64,000 bases of DNA, taken from contig CM042693.1 of assembly GCA_023614405.1 (NCBI GenBank), positions 335,403,527 to 335,467,526 of the forward strand, in the 5' to 3' direction. Position 1 is the first letter of the stretch. The number at the start of each line of letters is the position of its first letter. Source of the stretch: Avena insularis. Taxonomy: Eukaryota > Streptophyta > Magnoliopsida > Poales > Poaceae. Under the pieces are notes generated by a model, which did no database searches, was not told where the DNA came from, and worked only from the letters and a program-made list of their open reading frames with translations. Made by a program: the position numbers and the translations under genes. Of this stretch, positions 11,586 through 22,721 are shown piece after piece.

Positions 11586-12734
11586 GCTTCTGCTGCCTTA
11601 GTCAGCTCTAGCTCGAGGCGTTCCTTCGCACCAACGGCGGCTTCGGCCTTTCTGCTCCGATTGACCAAGGCTCTTCTTGAGAGCATCGACCTCACGGAGA
11701 GAAGTGTTATGCTCCTCTACATTCAAAACAAGCAAGCGTTAAAGAACAGGACCAGAATAAGTAAGAGAGGCACTAAAAGACAGATAGGTACCTTGAAGCT
11801 GCCGAAGGTTGGCCTCCAGCACCAAGCGCTCCTGCACCAGCCGCTTGGCCTCCCGCACAAAAGGCTGCAGAAGAAGAAACACTAGTAAGAAGATGGACTC
11901 GGGGGCTACGCCCAACACAAAGGAGTAAAAGCAAAATTCGCACACGAAGACACTCGGGGGCTCCCCCCGTGACATGAAACAGAGGAACTTACATGATCCG
12001 ATGCCGACTCTGAAGGCCCGCCTGCGAAATTCTAAGGCGCAACCACCTGCACCTCCTGCACAGGAGGATCCGGAGCGGCGCCTCCCGAAGTCGCCACCGT
12101 CTGAGGAGGAGGAGACGCAATCTTCGACTCCCCCATCATTTCCCGCGCACCATCGCTGGAGGAGTCACGGGAGGAATGCCTGCACACGAAGCAATTAACA
12201 CAAGCGCAAGAAAAAAGGACAGTAACACAACAAGAAAACTTACGAGCCGAGCGAGCTCAAGTCGAAGACAGGAGGAGTCCTTCGGGCTCTCTTCTCCTCC
12301 TTTTTCTCTTCCTTCTTCTCCTCTTTCTTTTCTTCCTTCTTCCGCTTCGCTGGCGGGTGCGGCGCTACAGTCCGCACAGGAATGGCAGGAATGGGAGAGG
12401 AAGAACCTCCATGACCGTCATCATGACGATCCAGGCACAAAGGGTTTCTAGGAGTCGGAGGAGTCGAGGCATCCGAAGACTCGCTGGAGCTCCGTGATCA
12501 TTTGCGCATCTGGTCCTTACTCGACTCGTTGACCTCCTCAGCTGGCGATCGCACCGAAGGAAGTTCGGACATGGAGTCCACCACTTCATTATCCGGTGCA
12601 GCCGGAAATAATTCGGGCAATGGAGGTACCATGCCCGGCACCTTGAAGCTCTGCCAATAAGACAGAAGTTTGTTACAAAACAAAATATAACAAACACGCA
12701 ATCAAAGCAAAGCGCTACGCGCACGAATCTACAC
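11586..12734 (-). pseudogene. Tat antisense gene, central exons with Lys/Glu repeat
   Basis: Minus-strand exons between the transposon-like first exon and the solo LTR. One exon opens at 12650 after an acceptor-like TTGGCAG and reads SFKVPGMVPPLPELFPAA; it meets a stop at 12498-12500. Further down, around 12240-12440, is a Lys/Glu tandem repeat (KKEEKKEEKKEEKKEEKR) encoded by a purine-rich run near 12299-12352. A short coiled-coil exon lies at 11864-11792 (PFVREAKRLVQERLVLEANL) with acceptor CTGCAG and donor AAG|GTACC. Another runs from about 11717 to 11586, where the solo LTR cut it. The exon map is inferred from splice-like sites and is approximate. Confidence 0.6.
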
Positions 12735-13697
12735 CTGTGGAACAGCCAGCGTCGAAGAAAATGGTGGAGTCAATGACTTCCCCGGGATATCCTCTCCAGC
12801 CTTGTACTTCATCAGCGCGCGAAGGGCCCTGTCAAGATCCCCCTCGGAGATTTTCTCAGCCGACACCCTAGTCGGATCACGACGCCCAGAATAAAGAAAC
12901 ATCGGGTGCGCCCTAGCTTGGAGAGGCTGCACCCGATGCTCGAGAAACGTCCGGATGATGTCCACGCCGTTCACCTCCTTCTCCGGAATCAGTTGGAGAT
13001 CCTCCACCCGACGGTAAAGGGCCTCTATCTCCGCCACCTCACCATCCAAGATTTTGTTTTTCCAAGACCTTTTTGGCTCAATCATTTGGGAGGGGTCAAA
13101 GGGAACAAGACCAAAATCTTGCCCGGGCACTATGGAGTCGCGGATATAAAACCATCATCTCCGCCAGTACTGGACAGATTCGGACACGGAAAAAGAAAAG
13201 AAGAGAAAATTGGGATTAAGGGAGATGATGCAACCCCCAATGGGATACACACCATCCGAGCCAGATTGCCTTTTCACGGAATAGAGCTTCCGGAAGAGGC
13301 CAAAGTGCGGCTCAATGCCAAGCCAGCACTCGCAAAAAGTGATAAAACAAGCAATGTGGAGAAGAGAATTGGGAGACAGATGATGAAGCTGAATCCCATA
13401 GAAGAAGAGCAGTCCACAGAGGAAGTTGTGGACTGGAAAGGAAAACCCACGAATAACGAAGGCAAGAAACATAACCCGATACCCAGCTGGGGGACGGGGG
13501 ATTACCTTGATGCCGGGGAGTCTGACAGCCTCCCTATCTTGTGGGATCAGACCCCGCTCGTGAAGCTTGCGGAGATCGCTCTCCCGCGTCTCAGATCGCT
13601 GCCAGCCACTGTCGGTGACACGGGTAGTGGCGGCGCTTTTCTTTCCTCCGGCGGCGCTAGTACCAACGGCAGACGAGGATTTCTTCGGTTTCCCCAT
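12735..13697 (-). pseudogene. Tat antisense gene, first exon with PF04195-like domain
   Basis: The start is the ATG at 13697-13695 (MGKPKKSSS). The exon then carries the 'putative gypsy type transposon' (PF04195-like) domain: LRKLHERGLIPQ, FLAFVIRGFSFPVHNFLCGL, FYGIQLHHLSPNSLLHIA and FGLFRKLYSVK. A TGA at 13155-13157 interrupts the frame; sequence on either side belongs together (a Tyr-Trp-Arg-Arg stretch, then a Trp-Phe-Tyr stretch). The frame runs on to a donor-like ACAG|GTGTAG at 12735/12734. The domain is known from antisense ORFs of grass Tat elements. Its role in the element is not known. Confidence 0.75.
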
Positions 13698-15005
13698 TGC
13701 GCTACGATGGTGCCGGCGGTGAAAACACAAAAACGACGACGGAAATGTGGAAGGAAATCCTAGCGCGCAGCAAGAATCGCTAGAGCACAAGGAGGCAGTG
13801 AATACAAGAACTGATGCGGTGAAAACAAACCGCGGCTTTCCCCAATGATTATAACAGCGAAGACGACGCACGACAGCCGTCCATCCAGAAGACCTAACGC
13901 CAACGGCAGATCTGACCGTACACGTGTCAACATCACAACGAACCGTCGTTACCACGCCATCCACTACGCGCGGAAATCGAGGAGACGCCGTAATTATCTC
14001 CACTCCGTGCGTGACCGGTCAATTCAAAGTCAGCAAGTGGGACCCACGTTCGTCCAGTCAAGTCATCTCTAGCGTAGCAGACGCTTGAGGTCATTGATCG
14101 TCAGCACTGATGTCATCAAAAGCTATACTAGCACCAACTACAATTCTTCGGCTCCACAGCTAAGAGTACTCACTCGAATCTTCGATTCGACTAAATACTC
14201 GGGGGCTACTCCTATCAGGAGCGCTAGCCGCGCACCCGAAAGAAGAATAAAGACAAAGTATTTCTCTAAGTCCTACGTCGAGTCTACGACTCCACTACGG
14301 ACTCGGGGGCTACTCCCATAGGGAGGATGAATTTAAGCATCCGAAAATTTTCGTGTCCTACGGACTTAACAACTGAACAATGCTTGAACTAAAGTCTCCG
14401 CTCGAGTTTACGACTCGAACAGACACTCGGGGGCTACTCCCATAGGGAGCGCTGGTCGCGCACCCTATAAAATCTTCGACTGCGATCTTTCGGATCAACA
14501 CGCAAAAACTTTTTGGCAACTCTGCCCCAACAAAACACAGAGTGAGCGACAATCTCCTTGGCCACCCGAAGCACCTCCGTGGTGACAAATGTTCGGATGC
14601 TGCGTCTGCGACGCAAAGATAAGACCTGCAGATATCATCTGATGGCCTGGCAACGCACATGACTGCGCTCTGCTAGTATAAATCCATGCCAACAAGCGTG
14701 ATGAAAAATCCCGACGGACACGTTGGGTACATCAATTAAAAACACTGGAATTCCACTCTTGTAAGTCCTCCGCGGCCTGAGTCAAATTACGCCAGCATAT
14801 GTTCCGGGTTCAAGTTAAGGGACTCGAACCTGATGAAGATCGTGTTGTTTCGTCCTAAGACAGTTAACTGACCCTGATCCGTCGGGTGAGTCAGGCACAC
14901 GTATCAACAAACCCTACACACATATACTGTTTATACATAGCTGCACCCGAAGGATTGAAGAGTCCTCAGCCGAATCTACGATTTGAATGATCACTCGGGG
15001 GCTAC
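13698..15005 (+). other. Non-coding 3' region of the Tat element with purine-rich repeats
   Basis: No gene is visible between the antisense gene start and the 3' LTR. The stretch should contain the promoter of the antisense gene (its first ATG is at 13697, transcribed leftwards) and the 3' untranslated end of the sense transcript. It holds copies of a motif ACTCGGGGGCTAC at 14197, 14301, 14425 and 14993. The last copy directly abuts the LTR and is the expected polypurine tract for plus-strand priming. The 14197-14470 copies sit in longer similar units (CTACTCCCATAGGGAG follows), spaced about 104 and 124 bases. Confidence 0.6.
14993..15005 (+). promoter_or_regulatory. Polypurine tract of the Tat element
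   Basis: ACTCGGGGGCTAC lies immediately before the LTR start TGACATGG. In Ty3 elements this position primes plus-strand DNA synthesis. The same string occurs upstream at several places in the element, all on the same strand. Confidence 0.65.
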
Positions 15006-15497
15006 TGACATGGTTATACCCTACGGGTACGTGACTTCAGTATACCTGGTCCAGCCCAAGGAAGGCCCACAGCAGACATACGCTGGCCCATGAAGATTTT
15101 CGGGTGGCCAAGGCCCATGACGCCTTCGGATCCTTGGAGAGCAAGACTAACATAGATAGGAAATTTAAAGGGGTAAAACCCTAGAACTCAGAGACTAGGA
15201 CTATGCCCGGACCTGCCTAAGTCTATATAAAGGCCGGAGGGCACGTCCTAGATCTCTCGACTCATACTTTCAGACACGCACCTCCACGCCAGATCGAATC
15301 TGCACCAGAACCTTCGGTTCCGCCGTAATCAAGAGCAGACAAGCAGGAGTAGGGTTTTCCCTCCGGGGGCCTGAACCTGGGTAAATCTCGTGTCCCCTGG
15401 TTGCTTGTCTGTTAACCGTTCCACAATCTCCAGCATCCCCATCTTCTCCAAAACCCAAGTCCATAACAATGGGCATTGACGAGTCGAAACCTCGTCA
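15006..15497 (+). repeat. 3' LTR of the Tat element
   Basis: The LTR starts TGACATGGTTATACCC just after the polypurine tract and ends ACCTCGTCA; TGAC and GTCA form the short terminal inverted repeat. At 492 bp it has the usual size for Tat elements. TATATAAA at 15224-15231 lies mid-LTR, so U3 is about 0.2 kb. The end carries a small inverted repeat (GACGAG ... CTCGTC) around 15479-15496. The 5' LTR is outside the window. Confidence 0.85.
15224..15231 (+). promoter_or_regulatory. TATA box in the Tat LTR
   Basis: TATATAAA followed by a GC-rich stretch within the LTR, at the expected distance from the LTR start for a Pol II promoter of the element. Confidence 0.6.
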
Positions 15498-16536
15498 ATA
15501 AGGCCATTCTAATAGGAATCCTAAGCTCTAGGTTTGTTTGCCACAAGCCAATTTTATTTTAACCAGTATCTAGTAATAAAACCTAACTTTAGTTGTCTAG
15601 GTTACTTAGGTGGGAACCTAGCTTCATATCCATTACTTGTGGGGTCAAGTCAAAGTCATCTTTCAAGTCACGAGTCATTTTGGAAAACATCTGACAACGG
15701 AATAGTATGACCATCCAAATGTCCATAACCGCTGACGCGACTATTCGAATAGTTTGACACTCTACAGAGGTGATACACTTTCACCACAACATTTAATACA
15801 TCCGTCAGGAACAATACTGAATCATCATACTTAGTATGCGGATAATCAATTCTAACCTTCCAATTACACAACCTAGTATAGGCACATCCCCTATGAGTTT
15901 GGCCTCCCAACCATGACCATTTGTCATCTTGGGCACTGCATAGGTGGACAATCACATCCACAAGGTAGACACAGCTCACCTTGTTCCGCGAGGGAACCCA
16001 TACTAAGACATATAAACTTCCAGTCAAGCCCTACCCAAATTCGGGTATTGTGGTTGTACGGTAAACATTGGAATGGTATCGCATCCGAACCCAACCATCC
16101 GTTTTTATCAAAATCAATACTAAAACATACTTTCTTCACCATCATATTCAAGTCATTGTGTACATTACACATGTTAAAATATTTCAATAGAATGACTCAT
16201 CATTCCAAGGTTTTCATAATCATTTGTTCTCATCTAGTGATCAAGTTTAATTTAGCACTAGCATCTATCAAATGGGGATGTCACTTATTTGGGGGGGGGG
16301 GTATCAACTAGTGTTTCTACCTACATCAAGATCCAAGCTCTTGATGGCACTTTCCTTCCTTTCCACTAATCATCAATTAATTAACTACGGATCAACTTTG
16401 TGAAGAGTAAATCTTGCAAGTAAAACTAGGATTTGGTATAATAAAAAGGGGTATCACAAAGGCTTGCAAGTGGGGCTTGCATAGTATAGCATGCATAATG
16501 TAGCTTTCATGGTATAACATGCTCAGTATAGCTTTC

Positions 16537-16617
16537 CTTGATTGGTAAGGTGGTCGAAGTTCTCTTCCTCTTCTTCGTAGAATTCCTCCTCGTCGTAGCC
16601 CGGATTGATACTAGCGT
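16537..16617 (-). other. Acidic exon-like segment inside the long LTR
   Basis: On the minus strand an acceptor-like TTTATAG precedes a segment that translates as acidic peptide (DASINPGYDEEEFYEEEEEN, then FDHLTNQ) and ends at CAAG|G. The matching segments in the chromovirus LTRs (42826-42911 and 55791-55877) give the same kind of peptide. Differences are mostly synonymous or conservative, and the length difference is two whole codons. This suggests past selection on the peptide. No ATG is visible in the segment itself. Confidence 0.45.
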
Positions 16618-17773
16618 CTATAAATAAATACGAGATACACAATCACCAAACAATACTTAACTACTTCTATTTATCACACAAGGGTTACACTAGATGATCT
16701 AGCATCATCTCTATCATTACAAGAAAGGGTGATAAAATTTTATTTATCTTATTTTTAGGAAAGTAATTTCTACTCATTAAAAAGTTACTTAATATTTAAT
16801 ATTCTCCAAATTAAAAATATGGAGTCATATTGACACATTGTCATCACCACATATTCTAATACTTGAGAAAGTGATTTAAAGTGGTTGGCCTTATTTATAA
16901 AGTTTAACACTATTATTTAATAATATTTAAGTGGCTAAAAATGACTAGAAAGTCATTCTTTAATTTTGATCTAGGACTACTGTATGTAAGTATGTAGATT
17001 TTTACATATTCAGAAAGGTCTTGTCAAATGTGATTTTTGAGAGTTGGAATCAACATAAACTCACTTATGGTTGATTTTAGAAAAATGTTTAAAGTTGCAA
17101 AAGCTACTGGCTTGTTCTTTTACCAAGGGTGATCCATAGTTTCAAACTGTTTGAATCCAACGGGAGCGATTAGAGATTTTCATCTACTTTTAAGCAAAAT
17201 TGGATTCATTCAATTTGGTGCAGTGAATCTCTCTAAATTGATTTTTAAAGTTCACTACAGAAAAGGTTTTTTGAATAAAAAGAGAAAGACTAGATTTGAA
17301 TTACTGGGCTCGCACGGGAAACACTATTGGGCTGGCCCAACTACACAGCGCGCGCAGCGGGCTCACTCAGGCTGGTCCCACGCGTCAGCAGGTGCTTCTA
17401 AATGAATCGGTATCGACCAATGCTGGCCCTACGATTACAACACGATCTACGGTCGAGGTTCATCGTCTATGTTGCGAGGCTCCGGCGAAATTTTTGACCT
17501 AGCGGCACGGTGAGGGTGGCTGGGGGCTTACCAGGGCTCCAGCTAGGGTTGGCGATGCGAGCGAATGAGCTTGTCGATGACGGCGAGTTGAATGGCGATC
17601 ACAACAGCTCCTAGGGTGGCTCCAATCGACGATGCCTTTTCCTCACGGCGGCGGTGGACTCCAATCAAATTCCGGCGATAGAGTTCTCGCCTTGCTCCGA
17701 GAACAGGACAGGGGTGTTTCTGAGTGAGAGAAGAGTGGAATGGTGTGGGGATTGAGGCTAGGGAAGGGGTCTA

Positions 17774-17779
17774 TTTATA
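17774..17779 (-). promoter_or_regulatory. TATA box of the minus-oriented long LTR
   Basis: The minus strand reads GGTATAAATAGAC. It is followed downstream by a leader resembling the chromovirus leader (GGAGCAAGGCGAG, then a CGCCGGAATT block) and a donor-like CTG|GTAAGC at 17532/17531. The arrangement matches that of the chromovirus LTR. Confidence 0.55.
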
Positions 17780-19034
17780 CCCTCGCGAGTGAGGCAGTGC
17801 GGCATGGAAAGGGCTCGTCGGCGATGTTGCTACAGGTCGAGCTAAGCATGGAGGAGGGCATGGGTCGACGCTGCTGGGTGTGGCGATTGTCATGCGAGTG
17901 GTGGTACGACAAGGGGCGGTATCAGTCGGTCGAGCGACGTCGGCGCTCTGTGTGGGTACCGCGGTGTTCGTCAGCGAGTACGATGGTCAAGGGGGCGCGC
18001 GGTGACCAATGGGCATGTCTGGGCGGTGGCTAGTGACGCCACGGGTGCATGTACGAGCGGAGAGGTCGAGTCGTGGCTGCGCGAGGCGGCTGCGGCGCTC
18101 CGTCGTGCTCTCGGCATTTCCGTGTCTTAAATCGGCGTGGCCGTTCTAGCGTCTCCCCGTTTCGCCGTTGGTCGAGGGGTGGACAGAGAGGGGCAGTGAG
18201 GTCACGGATACTAGCTCGACATCGTGGGCGAGCGAGGCGTGGCCTGTGACTTCGTGTCCATGTCCGAGTGACATGGTGAGCTCGGGTACCACTGGCATTG
18301 ATCAAGATAGTGAAGAAGAGTGGCTCAATTGCACGGCTGCGTACTGGGGGTGATCGTGGGTGAGCTAGGGTAAAAAATTGGAGTAAAATTGCTGAGTAAT
18401 TGATTGATCACAAACAGTAGATAGTTGGTAGTGGTACCGTGTCTGCTAGGTGTTTGATCAAATGGCCGCATGAACGAAATCATCACCAAATTCAATGATT
18501 TTTGGTGAGTGTTCTGATACTAATCTTGGTAGTCTCCGGGTGCAATGGTTTGTCAAGTGGTGAAGGTTTGAGTGGTTTTCCAAAAATTGCTATCTTGATA
18601 CATAAGATAGATTCAAATTTGAATTGCCTCTCAAAAGAGTGTGAAAATGTTTCTGTAAGGTTGGAAAGTTTTCTTGGGTTCAGTGTCACTAGGTCTAGAA
18701 AGAGGAGCAAATAAATGAGAAAGTTTGTGTTTGAGATTAGTTGCTAGAGATGCTCAAAGTGAGCTAATGGTTAACTTTGGCAGAAATGACCATTAGGTCT
18801 TAGGCTTTATATTTTCATTTTATTTTGTTTTGATTTGATTTAATTTTATAGTGCCCTAGATGATATGGTCTTGATCTTTAAACCATTTTTCATCATTTAC
18901 AATAATCAAACATGACATGCAAATCATTCATACATACAAGCATTAAGATTTGAATTTAATTTATAAATGCTTTTATTAACCCTAATCTTGATTAATTAGT
19001 GAATAATCCTTATTAATATTTTTGGGGTGTTACA

Positions 19035-20140
19035 AGCGTGGCAACGCGCAAGGCGATGGCGGCTATGGACGGCGCGCGAGAGAAGGATCGCGAGGGCGAA
19101 GAGCTGCTCCAGTCGAGAGCATACGCGCAGCCTTAGGCCCTGGAAGCCTCCACGATCCTAAATATTGTTGTCGTGCTGTGGTAGCAAATTATTTCCTAGA
19201 TTGAGAGATCTATCGACTAATGGATTTGATAGCAAAATTAGTGCCTAATTTGAGAGATTCGCGAGCAGGAGCTTTTGCCTGCCACTCGTTTTCACGAGCA
19301 TGAGATTCACGCGCTTACCAGTTTTTTTCCCGTACCCTTAGATTTGGTGCTTGCATCTATAACTGATTTAGATGACCACAATTTGTGTTTTTACTAGTAT
19401 AAACTCGCTACTTAGAGACAGTGCTTTCGGACGGTTTTCCCCAAGTACAAGAAATCTGCATATGTTTGTACCCTCAGCCGATTGTTACAAGACGGCCGCC
19501 TCTCATGGTTTTCGAAACGTTAGTTTATAGTAGGAGACTAAAATAATGGAGCCCTGAAAGCCGAATAATAAAAACAAACGTCTTGGTATATATGAATTTA
19601 CGCGGTTGAAAAAATCAGTCGTCTCTAATACTCGGAATGGTGAGGTGACTATTATTACAAGCCACCTCAATTTGGTTGCGTGACACGTGTAGCTACGACA
19701 CCCAGTCACGGACAACCCCCGCGAGTGCACCTTAGATGGATGTTAATAAGAACCGCCTCTAACAGTGGTCAGGCAAAGCGGTTAGGGTTTTGCGCCTCCT
19801 CCTACACTTCGGGCAAATTGTATTTACATATGTACTCAACAGTCAGTTCCACAGGGAGAGTACGGAGGAACTCTCGCCTGGAGGTTCTCCTTCCTCTCTA
19901 CTCTTCTTTCTATTTGATTAATTTTTTTTACTAGATTTAGTCTAACAATACGTAGGCGCTTGTTTATACACAGATCTCAAGTTGCACAGATTGTTCAGAC
20001 GCTTCTTCAAATCTATACAAATGAGATTTTGTTGCTATGTTTTTCCCCACTCTGTACCCTATAAAATAGGGTTTTCAGTTTGTTTTAAATATTTTCTTTA
20101 ATCTTTTATTTTTTTCAATACACAGAACCAAGCTACAGTG
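19035..20140. other. Host-like DNA without a recognised gene
   Basis: No coding region is supported here. The stretch starts with a GC-rich remnant (19035-19120) and becomes AT-rich. At about 19628 and 19750 it contains TCGTCTCTAAT and CCGCCTCTAACAGTG, which resemble terminal and subterminal repeats of CACTA-type DNA transposons, but I could not find a matching opposite end. Confidence 0.4.
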
Positions 20141-22320
20141 ATGAAAATCTGTCGTATATGCATTCAACCAAGACATAACTGTGGCCGTTCCAACAGAACT
20201 TTAGAGTCCTTCACCATCGTCCTAAACCAGCCTACCTTTCGGGAAGCTGTGATCAGTAATTTTAGCCTCAATTTATCTATGAAATTCTTCACTATCAGTA
20301 CCTACGTGTGAACTAAAATTATTGTTTCGGTGCTTGATAACTAACTAGGAATTTGAGTTTTTGTTGTTTGAGGAATTAGAAACATCAATGGACATATCTT
20401 AAAAAGTTTTCTTCAGATTTTAAGAGTGATAAGCCATATATGTATCTCTGTTTTCTTCGGAATTTGTTAGAGAAACATCAATCAATTGTTTTCTGTTTCT
20501 GCCATATATACATATCTTTTTGGATCTGTTATAAGCCACACATAAGTATATACTTTTATGTTTTTTGTATAGGTTGTAGTGAATCTTCCTACTGTTATAT
20601 GTATATATGTGATCCGACATCATCATATTTATTTGGTTAGTATTAAATTTTCCTACTGAAAAATCATTGTACCATGTGTATTTTACAAATGCAATTTTTT
20701 TCCTACTGTTATATATATTTGATTAGTAGTTTTCTGATTATTTTAGGAGTACTAATTTCTTAGTTAGTAGTAAAATCTTTCTAATGTTGTATGTATGATC
20801 AACATCACATATTTATTTGGTTGTTCTTTTCAGACTGTTTGTTTTCACTTCAAAGAAAAACTCAACCAGTATGCTGAAAAATGGTTACCAGCTTTGGCTG
20901 AATGGCATAGGTTTGAGCTTTTCCTGCATAAAAGGGAAGATGCTCTATCCATAAGAGGATCATTCTGGTTATCTTTCTTAAGGACACATATTGATATCTA
21001 TGATGTGGTGACCTTTAGCTTAATCACTGAAGATGATGATGAAGAAGATGAAGGAGATGAAGAGGAAGGGGATAATCATTCTGTGTTTAGTATCGAAGTA
21101 CATGCCCCTAATGGTGACATCAAGGGATACCAGACTATTTATGGTATGTGTTTTTTCTCCAACAAATATATGTATATTAATATTCCATTTATGGATCCCT
21201 ACATTATTTCTCCTTTTAATTATAATTAAATTTTAAAGGATTTAGGGTGATATTTGTGGATCCCATCATTAGAGGTGTTTTTCACACATATGTATGCCAT
21301 TACTATGAAAGACATGTATACCATCACATTTGAGATGTTGAAGGATGTAAGCAGAATATGCCAGCTGCATGATGAGGATGATTTTTTCCATCTCTCTAAC
21401 ATGCAATACTATGTTACAAGTCTTAGTGTATTTAACTAGCTAACAACAGCTTTGTGAGTAGACAACCAAAGCAGTTTTCAGTTGTTCACTGTCTTGGAAT
21501 GTTCAGAAACATTAGTAAAACTTTAAACTGCTAGCGTACCTTTGAAATTACAGGCATATCGTTTTGTCGCTAGCTAGAAAACATAGTGCCTAGCCTACGG
21601 CTTGACCTTTCGTAAGCATAGAAAATAATTATATGCGTAGAAAAAATATCAAATCTGCAATTAAACTTCCTATGCACAAACATGTTTTTCTTAGCACATC
21701 ACACACAACTGCACATAATAACATGAAGTTAGGCCGACGGGGTTAGCACACACACATGTTCTGCAGTTTTAAACCTTAGGTAAAGTAACTGGAATTACAT
21801 ACTAGAAACTTTGGACAAGAAACATAGCAGGCATATGAGCAATACAGTTCATTGTTTAGGCATGAGATTAGTTTGGACCTCAGACGAAGACGTGCTCTCT
21901 TTGGATTTTTCTCATTATTAGGCATATTCTATATCCAAAACACTGTAAAGAGTTGAATTATTTTGTACGAAAGTTATGAAAGCAAAAAAAAATTATAAAA
22001 TAAGGTCAACCAAAAAAGGATACTCATAACTTGTACCTAATATGCTTTTATGTTTTCAATTTTACTTGTGTGTTTATAATTACTAATGTGTTTTAATTAT
22101 TTCATCATTTCAGGTCATACCATGAAGTATTGCACTTGGTTACAACATCCCAAAGAATGACACAGCTTTGTTTCATGGTTATGGCATGGACGACACAGTT
22201 AGTGGCCAGTACACTATCTTGCATGCCAGATTGAACCAGATAGTGTTCTATAATGGTTGGAACCTCTTCTATAACATGAACCAACTCGAAGGTGGTTCAC
22301 TAATTTCTGTGAGGGTGTAA
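20141..22320 (+). pseudogene. B3-domain (REM-like) gene relic, left copy
   Basis: Four exon-like pieces on the plus strand. From ATG 20141: MKICRICIQPRHNC with a CxxC motif, ending near 20252. From 20834, after acceptor TTTTCAG: the second half of a B3 DNA-binding domain (GSFWLSFLRTHIDIYDVVTF) and a long Asp/Glu tail, ending at donor ATG|GTATGTG near 21145. From about 21276: start of a second B3 domain (VFFTHMYAITMKDMYTI). From about 22114, after TTTCAG: its second half (IVFYNGWNLFYNMNQLEGGS) to TAA 22318-22320. A TGA near the start of the last exon and doubtful first-exon borders suggest it is dead. B3 proteins bind DNA in the nucleus; REM-type members often carry several B3 domains. Confidence 0.55.
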
Positions 22321-22721
22321 ATGAGGGAACACTGCATTGGCTTGTTCGTGACGAAAATTCGCTGAACCCTCCAAGGAAGACCCTGAATCGTTATTTTATT
22401 TAGCTAGATCTAACATAGAAACTATGTTAGAAATGTTGTGAACAACTATGTTTGAAGTATTCAGTGTTGTGAACAACTATGTTTTTAATATATTCACCTT
22501 CCTTGCCTTTTAGTCCTGAATATAATTCGCAAGTTTTAGGATTAATAAAGTCTAGAGTGTCCGAATATATCCGGAGTTCTGACTACACAGAATTCATGCA
22601 AAATAGTTTAAATTGGTGAAAAAAAGTTTAAATTGATGATAAATACATATTTGTGTAACCAAATGATCTCACAACGTGATTAAACATTAGAATTAATCGA
22701 TTTCTAGACACTTGCACCTAT
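22321..22721. other. 3' flank of the B3 relic up to the Copia insertion
   Basis: AT-rich sequence with an AATAAAG at about 22543, a plausible polyadenylation signal of the B3 relic. The last five bases, CCTAT, are the left target-site duplication of the outer Copia element. No gene seen. Confidence 0.4.

Larger units (their letters stand above)
1..15497 (+). mobile_element. Tat-lineage Ty3/Gypsy LTR retrotransposon, 5' end outside window
   Basis: The window opens inside gag. Domain order is gag, protease, RT, degenerate RNase H, second RNase H, integrase, a long region with an antisense gene, then a 492-bp LTR. A Ty3-type RNase H remnant followed by a second, catalytically complete RNase H, plus an antisense gene between pol and the 3' LTR, marks the Tat lineage. 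The element is interrupted by the solo LTR at 7484-11585. The 5' LTR and primer-binding site are left of the window, so the target duplication cannot be confirmed; the right flank after the LTR reads ATAAG. Protease through integrase is one frame broken only by TAG codons, so the copy is not very old but is inactive as it stands. Confidence 0.9.
15498..19034 (-). mobile_element. Truncated long LTR, minus orientation, host of the Tat insertion
   Basis: The right border is clear: GGGGTGTTACA ends at 19034, so on the minus strand the LTR begins TGTAACACCCC. The body matches the reverse complement of the chromovirus LTR (40409-44444) in several places: 15640-15990 against about 43600-43960, 16030-16090 against 43470-43530, and 16550-16900 against 42560-42880. 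At 15497 the similarity stops inside the LTR where the Tat 3' LTR ends, so the Tat element apparently inserted here and the rest of this LTR lies left of the window. The copy is clearly diverged from the chromovirus LTR. A run of 11 G sits at 16291-16301. Confidence 0.75.

Noticed and set aside
12906..13763. 285-codon plus-strand frame
   Set aside because: It is the mirror of the antisense Tat gene, which has a recognisable domain on the minus strand.
14197..14470. Spaced direct repeats, considered as a repeat array of CRISPR type
   Set aside because: Plant nuclear retroelement context, unequal spacing and degenerate units; explained as polypurine-tract-like repeats.
14810..14845. GGGTTCAAGTT followed by GGGACTCGAACC, resembling a tRNA B box
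   Set aside because: No A box or cloverleaf could be built around it; it lies in the Tat 3' region.
20795..21229. Single 144-codon gene starting at ATG 20795
   Set aside because: The first codons lie upstream of a good acceptor (TTTTCAG at 20833) and the end reads into an intron; it is better explained as one exon of the B3 relic.
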